Origin: Tipula vernalis | Taxonomy: Eukaryota; Arthropoda; Insecta; Diptera; Tipulidae | Assembly (NCBI GenBank): GCA_958295665.1 | Contig: OY282558.1 | Coordinates: forward strand, 135,306,326 to 135,370,325 | DNA: 64,000 nucleotides | Direction of reading: 5' to 3' | Shown here: positions 22,231 through 33,188 of the stretch, in pieces | How positions within the stretch are numbered: the first letter of the stretch is position 1 | How the letters are laid out: each line of letters starts with the position of its first letter | Notes under the pieces: model-generated | The model's database searches: none | What the model was told of the DNA's origin: nothing | What the model saw: only the letters and a program-made list of their open reading frames with translations | Translations under genes and position numbers: made by a program

Positions 22231-23343
22231 TTATCCGATGACTGTTAAGTGACCAAGTGTCTGTTGAATTTGACTAAGATTTTTAATAATTTCAAAGTTA
22301 TTAGACTCGTTATTAACTTTTATGTGTTTGTTGTTTTGGTTTGATTCATCAGCAGATAATTTGGTGATTTGCCCATAGGATAATCCAACTGTGGATGGTG
22401 TGAATGTTGTTTGTGATTTATCAGCTTTGGTTTGTAATCGCTGTACTACTCTTGTTCTATTATTCTGTTGACTTTTAATTTGGTTCTGATATCCACAGCA
22501 TCCTTTATAATTTGCAGTATGTCCTTGTTGTTGACAGAGATCACATGAAGGCGCGATATCTGGTTGTTTTTTGCGTCGTTGCCGTGTGATGATCTCCAGC
22601 ACATTTAACGCATTTGGTTTGACGATAACAAAAACTCTTGGTATGTCCAAGTTGTTGACAATTCGTACATTGTGGAATGTCTCTTGTCTTGTTATGTGGC
22701 TCAATTTTAACTATACAGTACGAAAGTTTCTTGATGTTGTACACTTCTTTATTGTTGTCTTTTTGTTTTAAGTCGATGTAAAACAATGGAAAGTGTTTCC
22801 TGTCTTTTACACCATTAGTTGTGACCATTTTGTATTTGTTAGTAATACCTGCGACTTCATGTCCCATTTTTTCTAAATCTGCTTTAATTACATCGTGACT
22901 AATGGAAGATGGTAAGCCTCTGATAACCACTCGATAAGCCTTTTCGCCCTTCAGCTGGTAGGTGTGATATTCTATATTTTCTGATTGGTTGCTGGGTTCT
23001 TTTTTTAATTCTTCCAGTAATTTTTTGACATTTCTGTAATCATTTTCATTTTGAAAAGTAATTTTAATGGCACTATTTGAAAGCGACTTAAAATTAGTTA
23101 ATTCACTAGTGGTTTTTATTACTTTTTGTCGAAAAAGTTCGAAATGTTTGATATTGCTCACGTTAATGGGTGGAGGCAGTGGTATTTTTGGGTTTTTCTG
23201 TTCAGTGTTATTGATCACAATTTGGGTATTATTTTTTGAAGGAGTTTTCGTTTTTGTGCGCCTATGTTTCTTAGCATTTCTGTTATCAGCACTGGAAACT
23301 TCTTTTTCCAGTGTTATAACCTATGTTTTACACATACCATATA

Positions 23344-23429
<86 letters not shown>

Positions 23430-24321
23430 TACATTGAATTATTATATAATGTTTTTTTTCTATAAATGTATTTATTAAATAATAGGTATATATAACTAAT
23501 ATTCTCGCTCTCATCGAGTGTTTGAGAGAAATGCAATGTTTTTTTATATAATCTGTTTTTTTCCTCGAGCATTCGATCAGTAGCGTTGGTAAAGGCAAGA
23601 AGTGTCATATCATTTTAATTTACCAGCTCTAAATAGGGATTAATCAATTTAAATAAAAATTATTGTAAATATAAATTAAAACTTTTAATTATAAATTCAT
23701 TAAACGATATCGAGTTTTTTTTCTGGAAATAAAATAAAAGAGAAGGAATGTAAGAGTGTATTCCCGCAACTATAACACCAGTTCTTCCTCATCTGTGCAA
23801 TAATCCTCATGACTCAGAGCACTGAATCTATTATTCTGTTGAAAAACTGGAAATTGCCGCAGCAATCAGTTGGAATTATTTGAATGTTCATGTTGACTCG
23901 ATGATAGCTGAATATGGTTGGAAGAAAGATTGTTAACTCGTGCTGAATCCTTAGCTATGCTACTTTTAACCTTTTCTTTTAGTGTAGAGTTTTCTCTCTT
24001 AAGTTCAGCAACGTCATTGCTCAGCTGCGCGATTAGTTTCTCCATTTTTGAAATTTATTTAACAGCTCCTCGCTGTTTATAATATTTGTTGATGCACTCG
24101 GCATTTGTTCTGATAATGAAGTTACTTTTTCAGTGGAGACTGCGTTGTTTGCAAATATTTTTTGTATTGGTAATCTGATTATAATGGAGCCCCTTCATTA
24201 GAATTTTGTAGCAATGTTTGGTCCCCCTAGAATCCATGGGACCGACCTCCGGAGAGAGTGGATTTTCCTGAACATCAGGTCTGCCACCTAGGGTATTAAT
24301 TTCCTTGTTTGTTTTATCCAT
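22231..24321 (-). pseudogene. Jockey LINE ORF1 (gag-like nucleic-acid binding protein)
   Basis: The N-terminal part (from 24321) includes a coiled coil around KLIAQLSNDVAELKRENSTL (24040-23970) and an NRFSALSHEDY block. After the 23324-23776 insert, the frame resumes and from 23218 carries a PRE_C2HC-type domain (VVIRGLPSSISHDVIKADLE, HFPLFYIDLK) and CCHC knuckles (CTNCQQLGHTKSFC, CVKCAGDH). A frameshift near 22560 leads to the last knuckle (CDLCQQQGHT) and a Gln/Asn-rich tail. It would coat LINE RNA. Broken in at least three places. Confidence 0.8.
23324..23776. repeat. Insert with (AT)n microsatellite inside LINE ORF1
   Basis: About 450 bp interrupt ORF1 between copies of TATAAC (left flank ends at 23323, right copy begins near 23777). 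The insert carries an uninterrupted (AT)n/(TA)n tract at roughly 23349-23425. Nearby CCAGTGTTATA and TATAACACCAG form a short inverted repeat. The family is unknown. Confidence 0.55.
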
Positions 24322-24440
24322 TGCGTTTTGTTTTTTATAGTGTTATTACACTCGCCTCTAGAAGTTCATCCGTTGTGATACATTAAAAATGCAAAACAAA
24401 CGTTGCAAAGATGCTACCGCGTGGAGGTAAACTAGAGACA

Positions 24441-25245
24441 GTTGATGGTTTCTACATAGTTGCAACGTTGGAGTATAAACCAATTTATAATTGGCTATAA
24501 ACGGTCAACGCCTACCCTATTGAAACACACCCAGAACCAGAATCGAAATAGGTAAGATTCAGCGACTAATACCTCGTCTACTGATAAATTAAGCCCGGAT
24601 CTACGCTTGATCTTCCTTGATTGAAGGTTGTTTTTGTAGCGTAGAATAAATGCTAACACGTGGGTTAATGTACATAGACTTGAAAATCTAGAAATCAACT
24701 ACTTAATAATCTTATGATTTTGATCGGCTGTAATAAAGTTGGAAATGAATTGTAAATTTTCTGAATTTTCGATTTTAGGGGATGTAGGTAGTACTAGCGG
24801 AGACTTATGTAAGAATTCTGGACCCTTTGTTATGGATTATTAATGCTACACTGTAGCCTAATTATGAATTTCTTGTTTAACATGTATTATATATTATTAT
24901 TTACTCTAAATTTTGTACAATAAAAGCAATTAAATCGTTATGTAATAAGTATACCTTTTTATGTATAATATTCAAATCATAAAACAATTGTGTACTTAAA
25001 TTTTGTAAATGTATTGATTACAATTATCTATATAAACTGATGATCAGTCGATAATTGGCAGTGATTCTTGAGCCTGATGTGAAGTAACATAATCTTTAGT
25101 TAAAGATTATTATTGTAAAAAAATAAGTTGTAATTAATAAAATAAAACATTAATAAATTAAAACTAAGTTTAAAATTAAATAATAAAAATCATATATTTA
25201 ATATACATATTTATGTTTTATTAAAAGTGCCCCATGAATTTCCAC
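24441..25245. other. Non-coding AT-rich stretch
   Basis: No recognisable gene or element. Short frames on either strand have no domain I recognise. It separates the Jockey LINE from BEL B. Confidence 0.4.
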
Positions 25246-25249
25246 ATCT

Positions 25250-27245
25250 ATAGAACACCTTGAATCATATTGCTTCGTTGACTAGGTCTTCAGGAGCGAT
25301 CCCTCTGGTTGATTTATCGGCCGGGTTGTCACTGCCTGGTACAAAATGCCATTGACTTCGGTTAGTGGTAGACTTAATTTCCGCAACACTGATTTTGACA
25401 TCCATTGTAATATAATTGTCGAGTCGGTCGGTATACAAGTAAATCATTGGTTCTTTTGATAGCTTAAGCTATTCTAATGTCAGTTTCAGCATTCTGACGA
25501 GTAATACAGCACCGTTCAGCTCCAAATTTGGAATTGTAAGTGCCTTGATCGGGGCGACACGAGTTTTGGACATTATTAAGTTGGTTTTGATGTCTCCATC
25601 GACTGAAACTACACGAGCATAAATGGCGGTAGCGTAAGCATCTTTTGATGCATCTGAGAATCCATGCAGTTCTAATTGATCCCCATTGGTATATAACCAT
25701 CTCGGAAATTGTATGTCCTTTAAAAACTTTAACTGGTCCCGGATTTCTAAATAGTTCTTTAAAATATTCGGTGGTAGTTCGTCATCCCAATTGATGCCTT
25801 CTACCCATAATGACTGGAACAAAATTTTCAATCCAATCGTAACCGGTGATAATAGTCCCAACGGATCGAAAATGCGTGACGACTCCGACAGAAATAAACG
25901 CTTTGTAATCTTAGCTGGTGGTGATGGTAAGGATACTCTATAATGAAAATAATCTTCAATTGGATTGTATTTTATACCTAATACGGAGATCAGTTGACTG
26001 TTATCGGTAATCTCAAATGATATCATATCGCGACTCTCCATTGGGATATTCCTCAATAATAGTGGGTGATTTGCAGACCATTTTCGCATGTTGAACCCCC
26101 TGTACTTCATTAGCGAAATTACGTCCCTCTGTAATTGTAATGCCATGTCGATGTTATTACTGCCGGACATCAAATCATCCATATACAAATCGGTTTTAAC
26201 AATATTGCTGGCTTGGGGATACAACTTTACGTATTTATCTGCCAAGAATCGAAGTGAGGCTGTGGCTAAAAATGGTGCAGGCGAGGTGCCGTAGGTCACG
26301 GTGTTCAAGCGGTAATGTTTTAGTGTAGCAGTCGGGCCTTCTTTCCATAGAATACGCTGATAATCTTTGTCCGGTTCGGAAATGGCAATCTGCCTGAACA
26401 TCATCTCGATATCAGCAGAAAAAACGTATTTATGTTTGCGAAACCGGATCAGTAAGTTCACTAGATTGTCCTTTGTGGGTCGGACCAACCATCAAATTGT
26501 CATTCAGAGAACCTTCGTGGTAGAACTTGACTGGTAGGTAGAATAGCTGGTTATTTGCCTTTGATAATGTGAGTAATATCTTCGAAGGGCTTGCGAAAAG
26601 CTTTCTCCAACTCCGGATGCATCTGGCTTAAAGAACAATTGTTCAATTATTTTGTTACCTTGCAATTTAGTAGCTGAATCAAATAAATCGATGCATTGTT
26701 GTTCTTCCGTGTATAAGGAATTTTCAGGTACAATTTCTTCAACCTTCCAAAAGCGCTCAATTGCCGCTTCTATACGCTGGAACACTTCCACTGTCCTGAT
26801 ACGAGAAGAACTTACAATTGGTTCGGTTAAATCTGGATTAGCTGATTCATAATGGGATAAGTTTCCTCCAATTAACCATCCGAACTTAGAATTTTGTACA
26901 CACGGATAGTTTATCCTCTTTTGAATATTCTCTTCGGATAAGGCTTGGAAGAATTGCTCACATCCCAGCAGGATTTCAACTGGTGCAGGAACATCAAATT
27001 CTGGATCAGCCAATGGTAAATTATCTTCCATCTCAAATAGTGATTTCTCGACCTTTTCTGTAGGCAATTTTGAAGCTATCGTTGGTAATATAAAAACTTC
27101 TACGTCCATCTTGAAATTGTGGCCGATGGGTGATCTGAGCTTAATTATAGACTTCCCTCTCGACATACCGGCTTGCGTATGGTTGAGTGTGTTGATAGTG
27201 ATACTGGATTTACTCCGAGGCACCTTCAGGCGCCTAGCAAACTTT
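25250..27245 (-). pseudogene. pol: BEL B fragment: protease, RT and RNase H
   Basis: The piece starts within the protease (KFARRLKVPRSKSSITI) and runs through the spacer (VEILLGCEQFFQ, KFGWLIGG, ERFWKVEEI). RT then has YVFSADIEMMFRQI, TVTYGTSPAPFLATA and the catalytic YMDDLMSG, followed by the SESSRIFDPLGLLSP linker and early RNase H (YTNGDQLELHGFSDAS, APIKALTIPNLEL). A frameshift near 25465 precedes HFVPGSDNPADKSTRG. No LTR, gag or integrase is attached, so it is a truncated copy. It ends about 80 bp from the stop of pseudo-caspase 2. Two or more frame breaks. Confidence 0.85.
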
Positions 27246-27322
27246 CTGAAATAAAACAATGAAACAAAACAAAACAAATCGATTTTTTTTTCTTAAACAT
27301 TTATTTCCAGTTGGACCGTCTT

Positions 27323-28158
27323 TTAACAGGGAAAATAAAACTCTTTTATCAATGTGGATTTAATAAATGGCGTCTGTGACCCAACTTGACCCTTCTCTTT
27401 TCTTCTCATTTCATGAATTCTCGCATGTACTTTGTACATAATATTATTGATACATGTAACCTTAATCGTCCCATCATTAATGTGTTGATTTATAATGTCA
27501 CACAATGCTTGAATGTAAAACGAACCATTATCATCACCGTCCGAATCTTCCTCACCATCATTCGAAAATGATTCAAAAATATCCACATCGATTGGTAATT
27601 CAATAGTGCTGCTGCCCGCATAATGATCCGCCGAAGTATTGCTGATGCCACTCGATTCTTTCGGTGCTTTTAATGTTTCCAATGGATTTTGATTAAAAAT
27701 GAATTTCGGTTTGTGCACCCATTCAAGTAATTCATTCACCACAAAAATACTTTGCATATCTTGACTATTGTAAAAGGTACGTCCCGTTCGAAATGTATTC
27801 ATACCTTTTTTATATGTCACATTAAACATAATTATGTAACCATCATTTTCTTCGTCAAATGTGCAAAAATTTGATGTTTGTTTAATTACAACATTTTTTG
27901 CCTTATCTCGAATTACCTTGATGTTTTTGTCGCCAAACCCTAAATTGTGCAACAATCGTTTAATATTTTTGACATCTTCTTCCATCCGGTTACAGGTTAA
28001 ATCCATGTCTGAATAATCTGTGACGATTATGGCGATTCGTTTCGCTGGATTATCAATATTCTCATAAAAATCACCGTCCAATAAACTAAAAAAAAAAAAA
28101 AAATTTGTAATTTTTAATTAGCGCTGGCAAATTTTATTAATTGTGTGATTTACCTCAT
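27323..28158 (-). CDS. Caspase-like pseudoenzyme 2 (two exons)
   Basis: Coding exons are 28154-28158 (ATG-AG) and 27323-28085; the intron 28086-28153 is phase 2, with donor GTAAAT and a poly-T tract before the AG acceptor, exactly the design of the other two genes. The 255-residue product has caspase p20 blocks (RIAIIVTDYSDMD, EEDVKNIKRLLHNLGF, KPKFIFNQNP) and p10 blocks (DVDIFESFS, NGSFYIQALC, SQTPFIKSTLIKEFYFP). The His site is Thr (NVTYK), the Cys site Pro (QNPLE) and the pocket Arg is Gly in GEEDSDGDD. It is the most diverged of the three, with a longer p20-p10 linker, yet keeps the same three substitutions. Immediately downstream lies BEL B debris. Function is inferred as non-catalytic, possibly a decoy or scaffold. 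Confidence 0.85.
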
Positions 28159-28497
28159 TGCAGCAAAAAAAAATTTATACTTTAATGGCTAACAGTTAGT
28201 TCACTTTTAGCACAAATTTTGGTTTGTATGTTTTCAAAATAATTTCTTCGTTATCTTATCTTGAAGCATTATCACACAGCAGTTTATATACATTTTACTA
28301 AGAACTGATCAATTTATATTCGTTTGTTATAAATCAATTGGTAACATTGTGTCTAAAAGAATGTGTTCATTTTTGTTCATTGTTAAAAACTGGTTCATTA
28401 AAAATTTAGGTGACAGTCCCTAGAAAAATCTACCAACATACTAAGTTATCCCAGGATTTTATCCCAGAAAATTAAATAATTGAATCATGTAATACTA
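28159..28497 (-). promoter_or_regulatory. Upstream region of pseudo-caspase 2
   Basis: AT-rich DNA upstream of the ATG. On the minus strand a GATAATGCTTCAAGATAAG stretch near 28250-28275 weakly echoes the GTTTGAAGCGTTATCA block upstream of the other two genes. Otherwise the flank has diverged, and no core promoter could be assigned. Confidence 0.3.
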
Positions 28498-28696
28498 AGT
28501 AGAATCCGCTTATAGCGAACACTCAAGGGACATAATTTTTTGTTCACTATAGCCGGCTGTTCGTTTTAATCAAATATTCGGTTATAATGAATCTTGTTCG
28601 TTATAAGAAAGATTAACTTAAAAACAAAACAAAAACGATTTATTCAAAAATAAAATTAAAACATTTATTAATTATAAACAACTACTGTACTTAAGC

Positions 28697-28771
28697 CTTA
28701 ACAATTCAACACTAAAACATAAACTACATAACTAAATTATGTAGTTTATGTTTTAGTGATGAATTGTTAAG
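28697..28771. repeat. Long near-perfect hairpin
   Basis: Two 35-base arms (28697-28731 and 28737-28771) are reverse complements with one mismatch around a 5-base loop (CTAAA). It lies in the 3' untranslated part of the Tigger-like element. It may be a folded-back terminus or an independent foldback insertion. Confidence 0.8.
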
Positions 28772-28832
28772 ATATAAATTATAAATTAAATTAAATAAGT
28801 ATGTAGGGGCAGCATAAAATTTTTAACCAACT

Positions 28833-30083
28833 TCATATTATGTATTTATTTTGAAAAAAATCGGTTAGCTTACGAGTAGATTGTTTTAAACTTTTGTGCG
28901 AAAATGCATCTAACGTATTCTCAATCGAATGTAGGTGGTGTAAATCCTTTTCGGTTCCATCACCAATGCTCAAAGCCAGCCTAATTATTTTTAAAGAATT
29001 TTCCACTTCAGAACGACTTGGCTGTTGGTATTCTTCTACGTCCGACGAATCTTCTTCCGGATTTTCTTCCTGAGTGACTTCATTACGAACTTGGTTCAAT
29101 ATATCATCGTCATCGATTTCTTCGGATATCACGATATTATCATCTACACTTAAATATTCCTGTAGAGCGGTATCCCCTACAAATTTTTCTAATTGCGGAT
29201 TGCTCCACAATAATTCGATATTGGTATTACTGTTATTATTATGAAGTTGTTTACTCGAAGTTCCCGGAAAAAATCCCGGCTTACAAAAAAGTTGTTAATT
29301 GTTTCTGGTTTGACCTTATCCCAAGCCCTTTTGAGGAAATGCAGTGCATCCAACAAATTAATTTTAAAGTGGATTGCGGCAACAGTCTCTTCATTCTCCA
29401 AAGCTGCGATTAATTTTTTCACAATAAATTCGCGATAGTACCCTTTTACAATTTTTATAACGCCTTGGTCCATTGGTTGTGTTACGGCTGTGGTATTTGG
29501 TGGGAAGAATGCCAATTTAATTGCCCGTAATCGAGGAATTATTAAATGTGATGGGCAGTTGTCGGCGACAAAAAGTACCTTTCTCCCTTCGTTTAGAAAT
29601 TGTTTGTCCATTTTAATTAAAAATTGTTCCCATTCGACATGTGTCATCCACGATTTTCGATTGTTTTTATATATCATAGGAAGAATTTTGATATTTTTGA
29701 AACAACGTGGTTTTGCGCTTTTACCTATAACAAGTAAGGGCAGTTTTTCGGTACCATCCGCATTGCTTCCAACTTAAACCGTGATCCGCTCCTTGCATAA
29801 TTTCCCCCAGCGCAATCATTATTTCTAAATCCTATGTTTTATTAGAAAGTATCCTATAGAAAAGGCCCGTTTCATCTAAGTTGAATACATCACTTTTATT
29901 ATATCCATCCAGAAGCAGAGGTAATTTTTCATTGACCCATTCTTTAACAACTTCCGAAGAAACGGCTGCCTTTTCTCCCACAATATTTTTGAATACAAGG
30001 TCGTTTCGCTTCTTAAAGCAGTCGACCGTTTTCAAAATTTTTAATTTTGTTTCCACCGATATAGAACATCGTATTCGATACAT
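28833..30083 (-). pseudogene. Tigger-like DDE transposase
   Basis: The N-terminal helix-turn-helix is cut short (VETKLKILKTVD then directly GEKAAVSSEVVKEWV), so most of the CENP-B-type DNA-binding region is missing. The DDE_1 catalytic domain follows with the first Asp in FNLDETGLFYR, the second in VLFVADNCPSH and the third in QPMDQGVIKIVKGYY, all present. An in-frame stop sits near 29776, before the SNADGTEKLPLLVIGKS block, and shifts occur near 29830 and 29200. The acidic C-terminal tail (SEEIDDDDI, EEDSSDVEEY) is typical. It once cut and pasted its element; it is now inactive. Confidence 0.8.
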
Positions 30084-30090
30084 AACCTAA

Positions 30091-30598
30091 AATTTGTTAA
30101 TTAATTATAACAAAAACTATTAATTAGAAAATTATAATAAATACCGTTTTTTTATTTTCAAAAATTTTATATTTTTAATACCAAATTTACCACCAATCTT
30201 TTAAAAATGTAATAAAAATTAAGAGAATTTACTTTATAAGCACCCGCTGCAAAATCTTCTATAATAAAAGTCATGTAAATTCCATACATATGAAATAAAA
30301 AAAATCAGGTTCTATGTGTATTGGTGTATATGTACATCTCGTATTGTATATCAAACAAAAAACCATTTTTATACACACCAAGGCAATTGAAACCAATGAA
30401 AAAGCGCAAAAAAAAAAATATAAAATTGACATTTGACATTTAACATTTAACGTGCTTTCGCAAATTTTTTACCAAATTAGAATCGCGGTAATTTAATTTA
30501 ATAAATTAATAAAGTAAGTAAATCTAATTATTATTTTACTAATAATGTTAATAATAAATACATTATTAATTTTTATATGTGTAATTTTTCTGTTTTAG
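30091..30598. other. AT-rich non-coding stretch
   Basis: No coding homology. A donor-like GTAAGT at about 30511 and an acceptor-like TTTCTGTTTTAG ending near 30599 could bound a first intron of the P-type gene. Confidence 0.35.
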
Positions 30599-30671
30599 CT
30601 GTTCCGTTCATTCCAAAATAAAAAATAAAAACGAGCTATGAACGTTTTAAGGCGCCGGATTAAATTTGAGG
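30599..30671 (+). other. Possible 5' exon of the P-type transposase gene
   Basis: This segment is flanked by an acceptor-like TTTTAG on the left and a strong donor-like GAG-GTGAGTG on the right. It includes an ATG frame of 11 codons that stays open to the donor. The next acceptor-like TTTTATTTTAG lies near 30893, just before the THAP ORF. It could be a non-coding or alternative leader exon. Inference from splice signals only. Confidence 0.3.
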
Positions 30672-30918
30672 TGAGTGATTGGTAGATTTTTTAAAATTTG
30701 ATAAAACGTTTTTTCGATTTGAAATTTCACTTTTTGTGTTGTTCTTGATTTTTTTTTGTGATATAAATTTGTGATAAAATCCTAATCGATACCTTGGAGC
30801 ACTACAGTGATATATATTGTGATATTAGAATAGATTCCCTTCCATTTAAAGTGCTCTTTGGTGGTTAGGTACTCCTTTTTATATTTTATTTTAGTTTTAA
30901 GTTAAATAAGAGTTAAAT

Positions 30919-32395
30919 ATGCCTCGTTATTGTTCAGTTCTTGGTTGTACACCAAGAACAGGTGAAACTATTTCGACTTTTGCATTTCCATATTTCGAAG
31001 ATATGAAATCTAAGTGGGTTGCCGCAATCGGTAGGCCAGATTGGCAACCTACTAAATATTCGGCCGTGTGTGCCAAACATTTTACAGCAGAAGATTTTGC
31101 TCAACTCCCAAATCAAAGTCGGCGTAAACCTGCTCTACGAGATAATGCTATACCATCCCTGTTGCTACCACAAATCTCATTTCAGACAATTGAACCAATT
31201 ACCTCAGCTTCCACTGCCGATTATATCGGAAATTTTGGTATATTTGTTGGCCAATTTGGTGATAAATTGAACACCACCCAGTACCTGGTTTATCAAAATT
31301 CTGAAAAGGTGGTGTTTTATAAATTGGAAAATTCCGATGATGTGGGATGCAATATTTCGACACGTATTTGTGTCAACAGTAATGTTTGCGTGAAGGTTAT
31401 TATTCAAAATACTCATATTTATAGCGCGAATCTAGAAATGCTGCCCCGAAATATGAGAATTTCCAAATGGTCTCAAATTTCGTATATACCTTCAAAATAC
31501 CGCGAATCATCTACCGAATCTGTTGAATCTCGCGAACATTTACTAAATTGTGCCTTGCATTATTTGGTAAAAGTTCGAGATGTGAACGAAGATTTCGCCC
31601 ATCTGGGAAAACTCGATATTATTATTAACCAGGTACAACTTTTAAACAAAAATTTCCCACGTTATGATTCTGAGACCATTGTACTTGCATTTTTAATATA
31701 TGCTCATTCTGCAGGTACTTACAAAATTCTACGAAAATTTTTAATATTGCCCCAGGTGAGATATTTACAATATATCTCATCCCATTTTCATATTACGCCT
31801 GATTCCACTTCATCGCACAATGACGAGAATTATTTAACTCATATTGTAAAGCCATTAACTGATAGAGAAAAATACGTCGCCCTTTTGATTGATGAAATTT
31901 ATATAGAGACAGGCTTACAATACAAAAGTAATAAAATTGCTGGGCAAGCAATAAATGACCCCACTCATTGCGCTAGAACAGTTATAGCATTTATGATTAA
32001 GTCAATTTACGGTAGCTTTAAAGAGATAGTTCGTCTGTTTCCAGTTCTACGTCCAGATGGTCAACTGTTATATGATTTGACTAAATCTGTGATTCAATTT
32101 GTGCAAAAGCTTGATTTTAAAGTATTGGTAGTCGTTACTGATAACAATAAAATCAATCAAAATATGTTTTTGCGATTTTGTAGTTCGAATAATTACTTTA
32201 TTAATCCAGACCATCCAAATTTAAAAATTTACGTTCAATATGATACCGTTCATTTATTTAAAAATATACGCAATAATTGGTTAAATATAAAGAATTTAAA
32301 TAAAACTTATTTGTATCCCGATTTTGAAGATTATTCAATAAAACAGGGCTCATATTCGAATTTTGACTCCCTATACAAGTTAAATAATTCGACTA
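30919..32395 (+). CDS. P-element-type transposase with THAP domain, 5' part
   Basis: From the ATG (MPRYCSVLGC) the frame is open for about 492 codons before running into an insertion; an in-insert stop follows at 32490. A C2CH THAP zinc finger covers residues 1-85 (C5, C10, CAKHF with Cys and His, conserved Trp/Pro positions, IPSLLLP end), the DNA-binding module of P transposases. The catalytic RNase-H-like domain with a GTP-binding insertion follows (LTDREKYVALLIDEIYIE, VVTDNNKINQNMF, DTVHLFKNIRNNW). A GTP-dependent P transposase cuts its own element ends. The open 5' ORF could still make a truncated DNA-binding product. Confidence 0.8.
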
Positions 32396-33188
32396 CACAG
32401 TTGAAAAAATATTGCTTATTTAATGCAAATTGCATTACATGTAGGTCCAGTGCAAGGCTGTATTACAAAATGATACAAAGCTTGCATTAAAAATTAGTTT
32501 GATACAATTTGCATTGATTTGTAATACAGCAATTAGATTAAATTTTAGTGCAACATTCCATTAGAGAATAAAGCAAATTGTAGGGGAACCGTCAAACAAC
32601 TGCATTAAAATTTATCAAAGACTGCATTAATAAAATATTTTAGAAGTATTAAGTTTTAAAGCAAGTTGCATTAAAAGCTCCGTAATTTTAGCGATATTTT
32701 TTTTTGATTTTTCCGAGGTTGTTCTTTGTTTTTGGTGCCTTGAGGTTGAGGGTCGAAATATCAGAGAGATAATAACTTATAAATTCAGATCTGAAAAGCT
32801 TACGTTAAAACATATTAGATATTTTCGAAAACTAAATTATTAAAGATTTATAAAGCTGCTTATATATCATGTAGCCGCTTTGATTTAGTGAATTTTATAC
32901 CAGTAATGCAAAACTCGTTCATAATCATATTATTCATATATATACTTAAGTCCGCTTGTTTTAGCGAATTTTATGTTGGTATAGTTTTTAAATTAGAGCA
33001 GGTTGCTTTAAAATGTTTAATAGTTGTATTAAAAATATTTTTTAATGCAAATACTGCTTTATAAATCCTCATAATTGCATTAAAATTCATTTGAACGCAG
33101 TCATACTTTACAATTTAATAATAACTTGCATTACATAAGTCGTAATGCAAGGCTTGCATTAAAACTTAAAGTTATTTTTTCAACTGTG
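32396..33188. mobile_element. 793-bp TGCATTA-rich insertion in the P-type gene
   Basis: It is bounded by inverted copies of CACAGTTGAAAAAATA (32396-32411) and its complement (33173-33188). Inside are more than ten TGCATTA/TAATGCA motifs, densest near both ends, and a TTTAGTGAATTTTATAC / TTTAGCGAATTTTATG repeat pair. Flanks show only an imperfect possible duplication (CGACTA against GTCTAC). It has no coding homology and behaves like a MITE. The transposase code resumes in frame family directly after it. Confidence 0.7.

Larger units (their letters stand above)
18630..24440 (-). mobile_element. Jockey-type LINE
   Basis: Minus-strand ORF1 with zinc knuckles (22231-24321) and ORF2 with endonuclease and RT (18863-21426) in the order of a Jockey-clade non-LTR element. 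The 3' UTR runs to about 18630, where the element meets truncated Gypsy envelope. The 5' UTR likely reaches near 24440. Both ORFs are broken, and ORF1 is split by an (AT)n-containing insert. No RNase H domain is present, in keeping with Jockey. Confidence 0.8.
28498..30090 (-). mobile_element. Tigger/pogo-type DNA transposon
   Basis: A minus-strand Tigger-like transposase fills 28833-30083. The left end near 28498 reads AGTAGAATCCGCTTATAGCGA, similar in style to pogo/Tigger terminal repeats, but a matching right end was not found, so the element may be truncated there. The 3' UTR carries a long hairpin. Confidence 0.65.

Noticed and set aside
23067..23598. Frames encoding long Tyr-Ile runs on both strands
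   Set aside because: They are translations of the (AT)n microsatellite.
28697..28771. CRISPR-like or microRNA gene
   Set aside because: Only one inverted repeat, with no spacer-repeat array; a microRNA call would need small RNA evidence.
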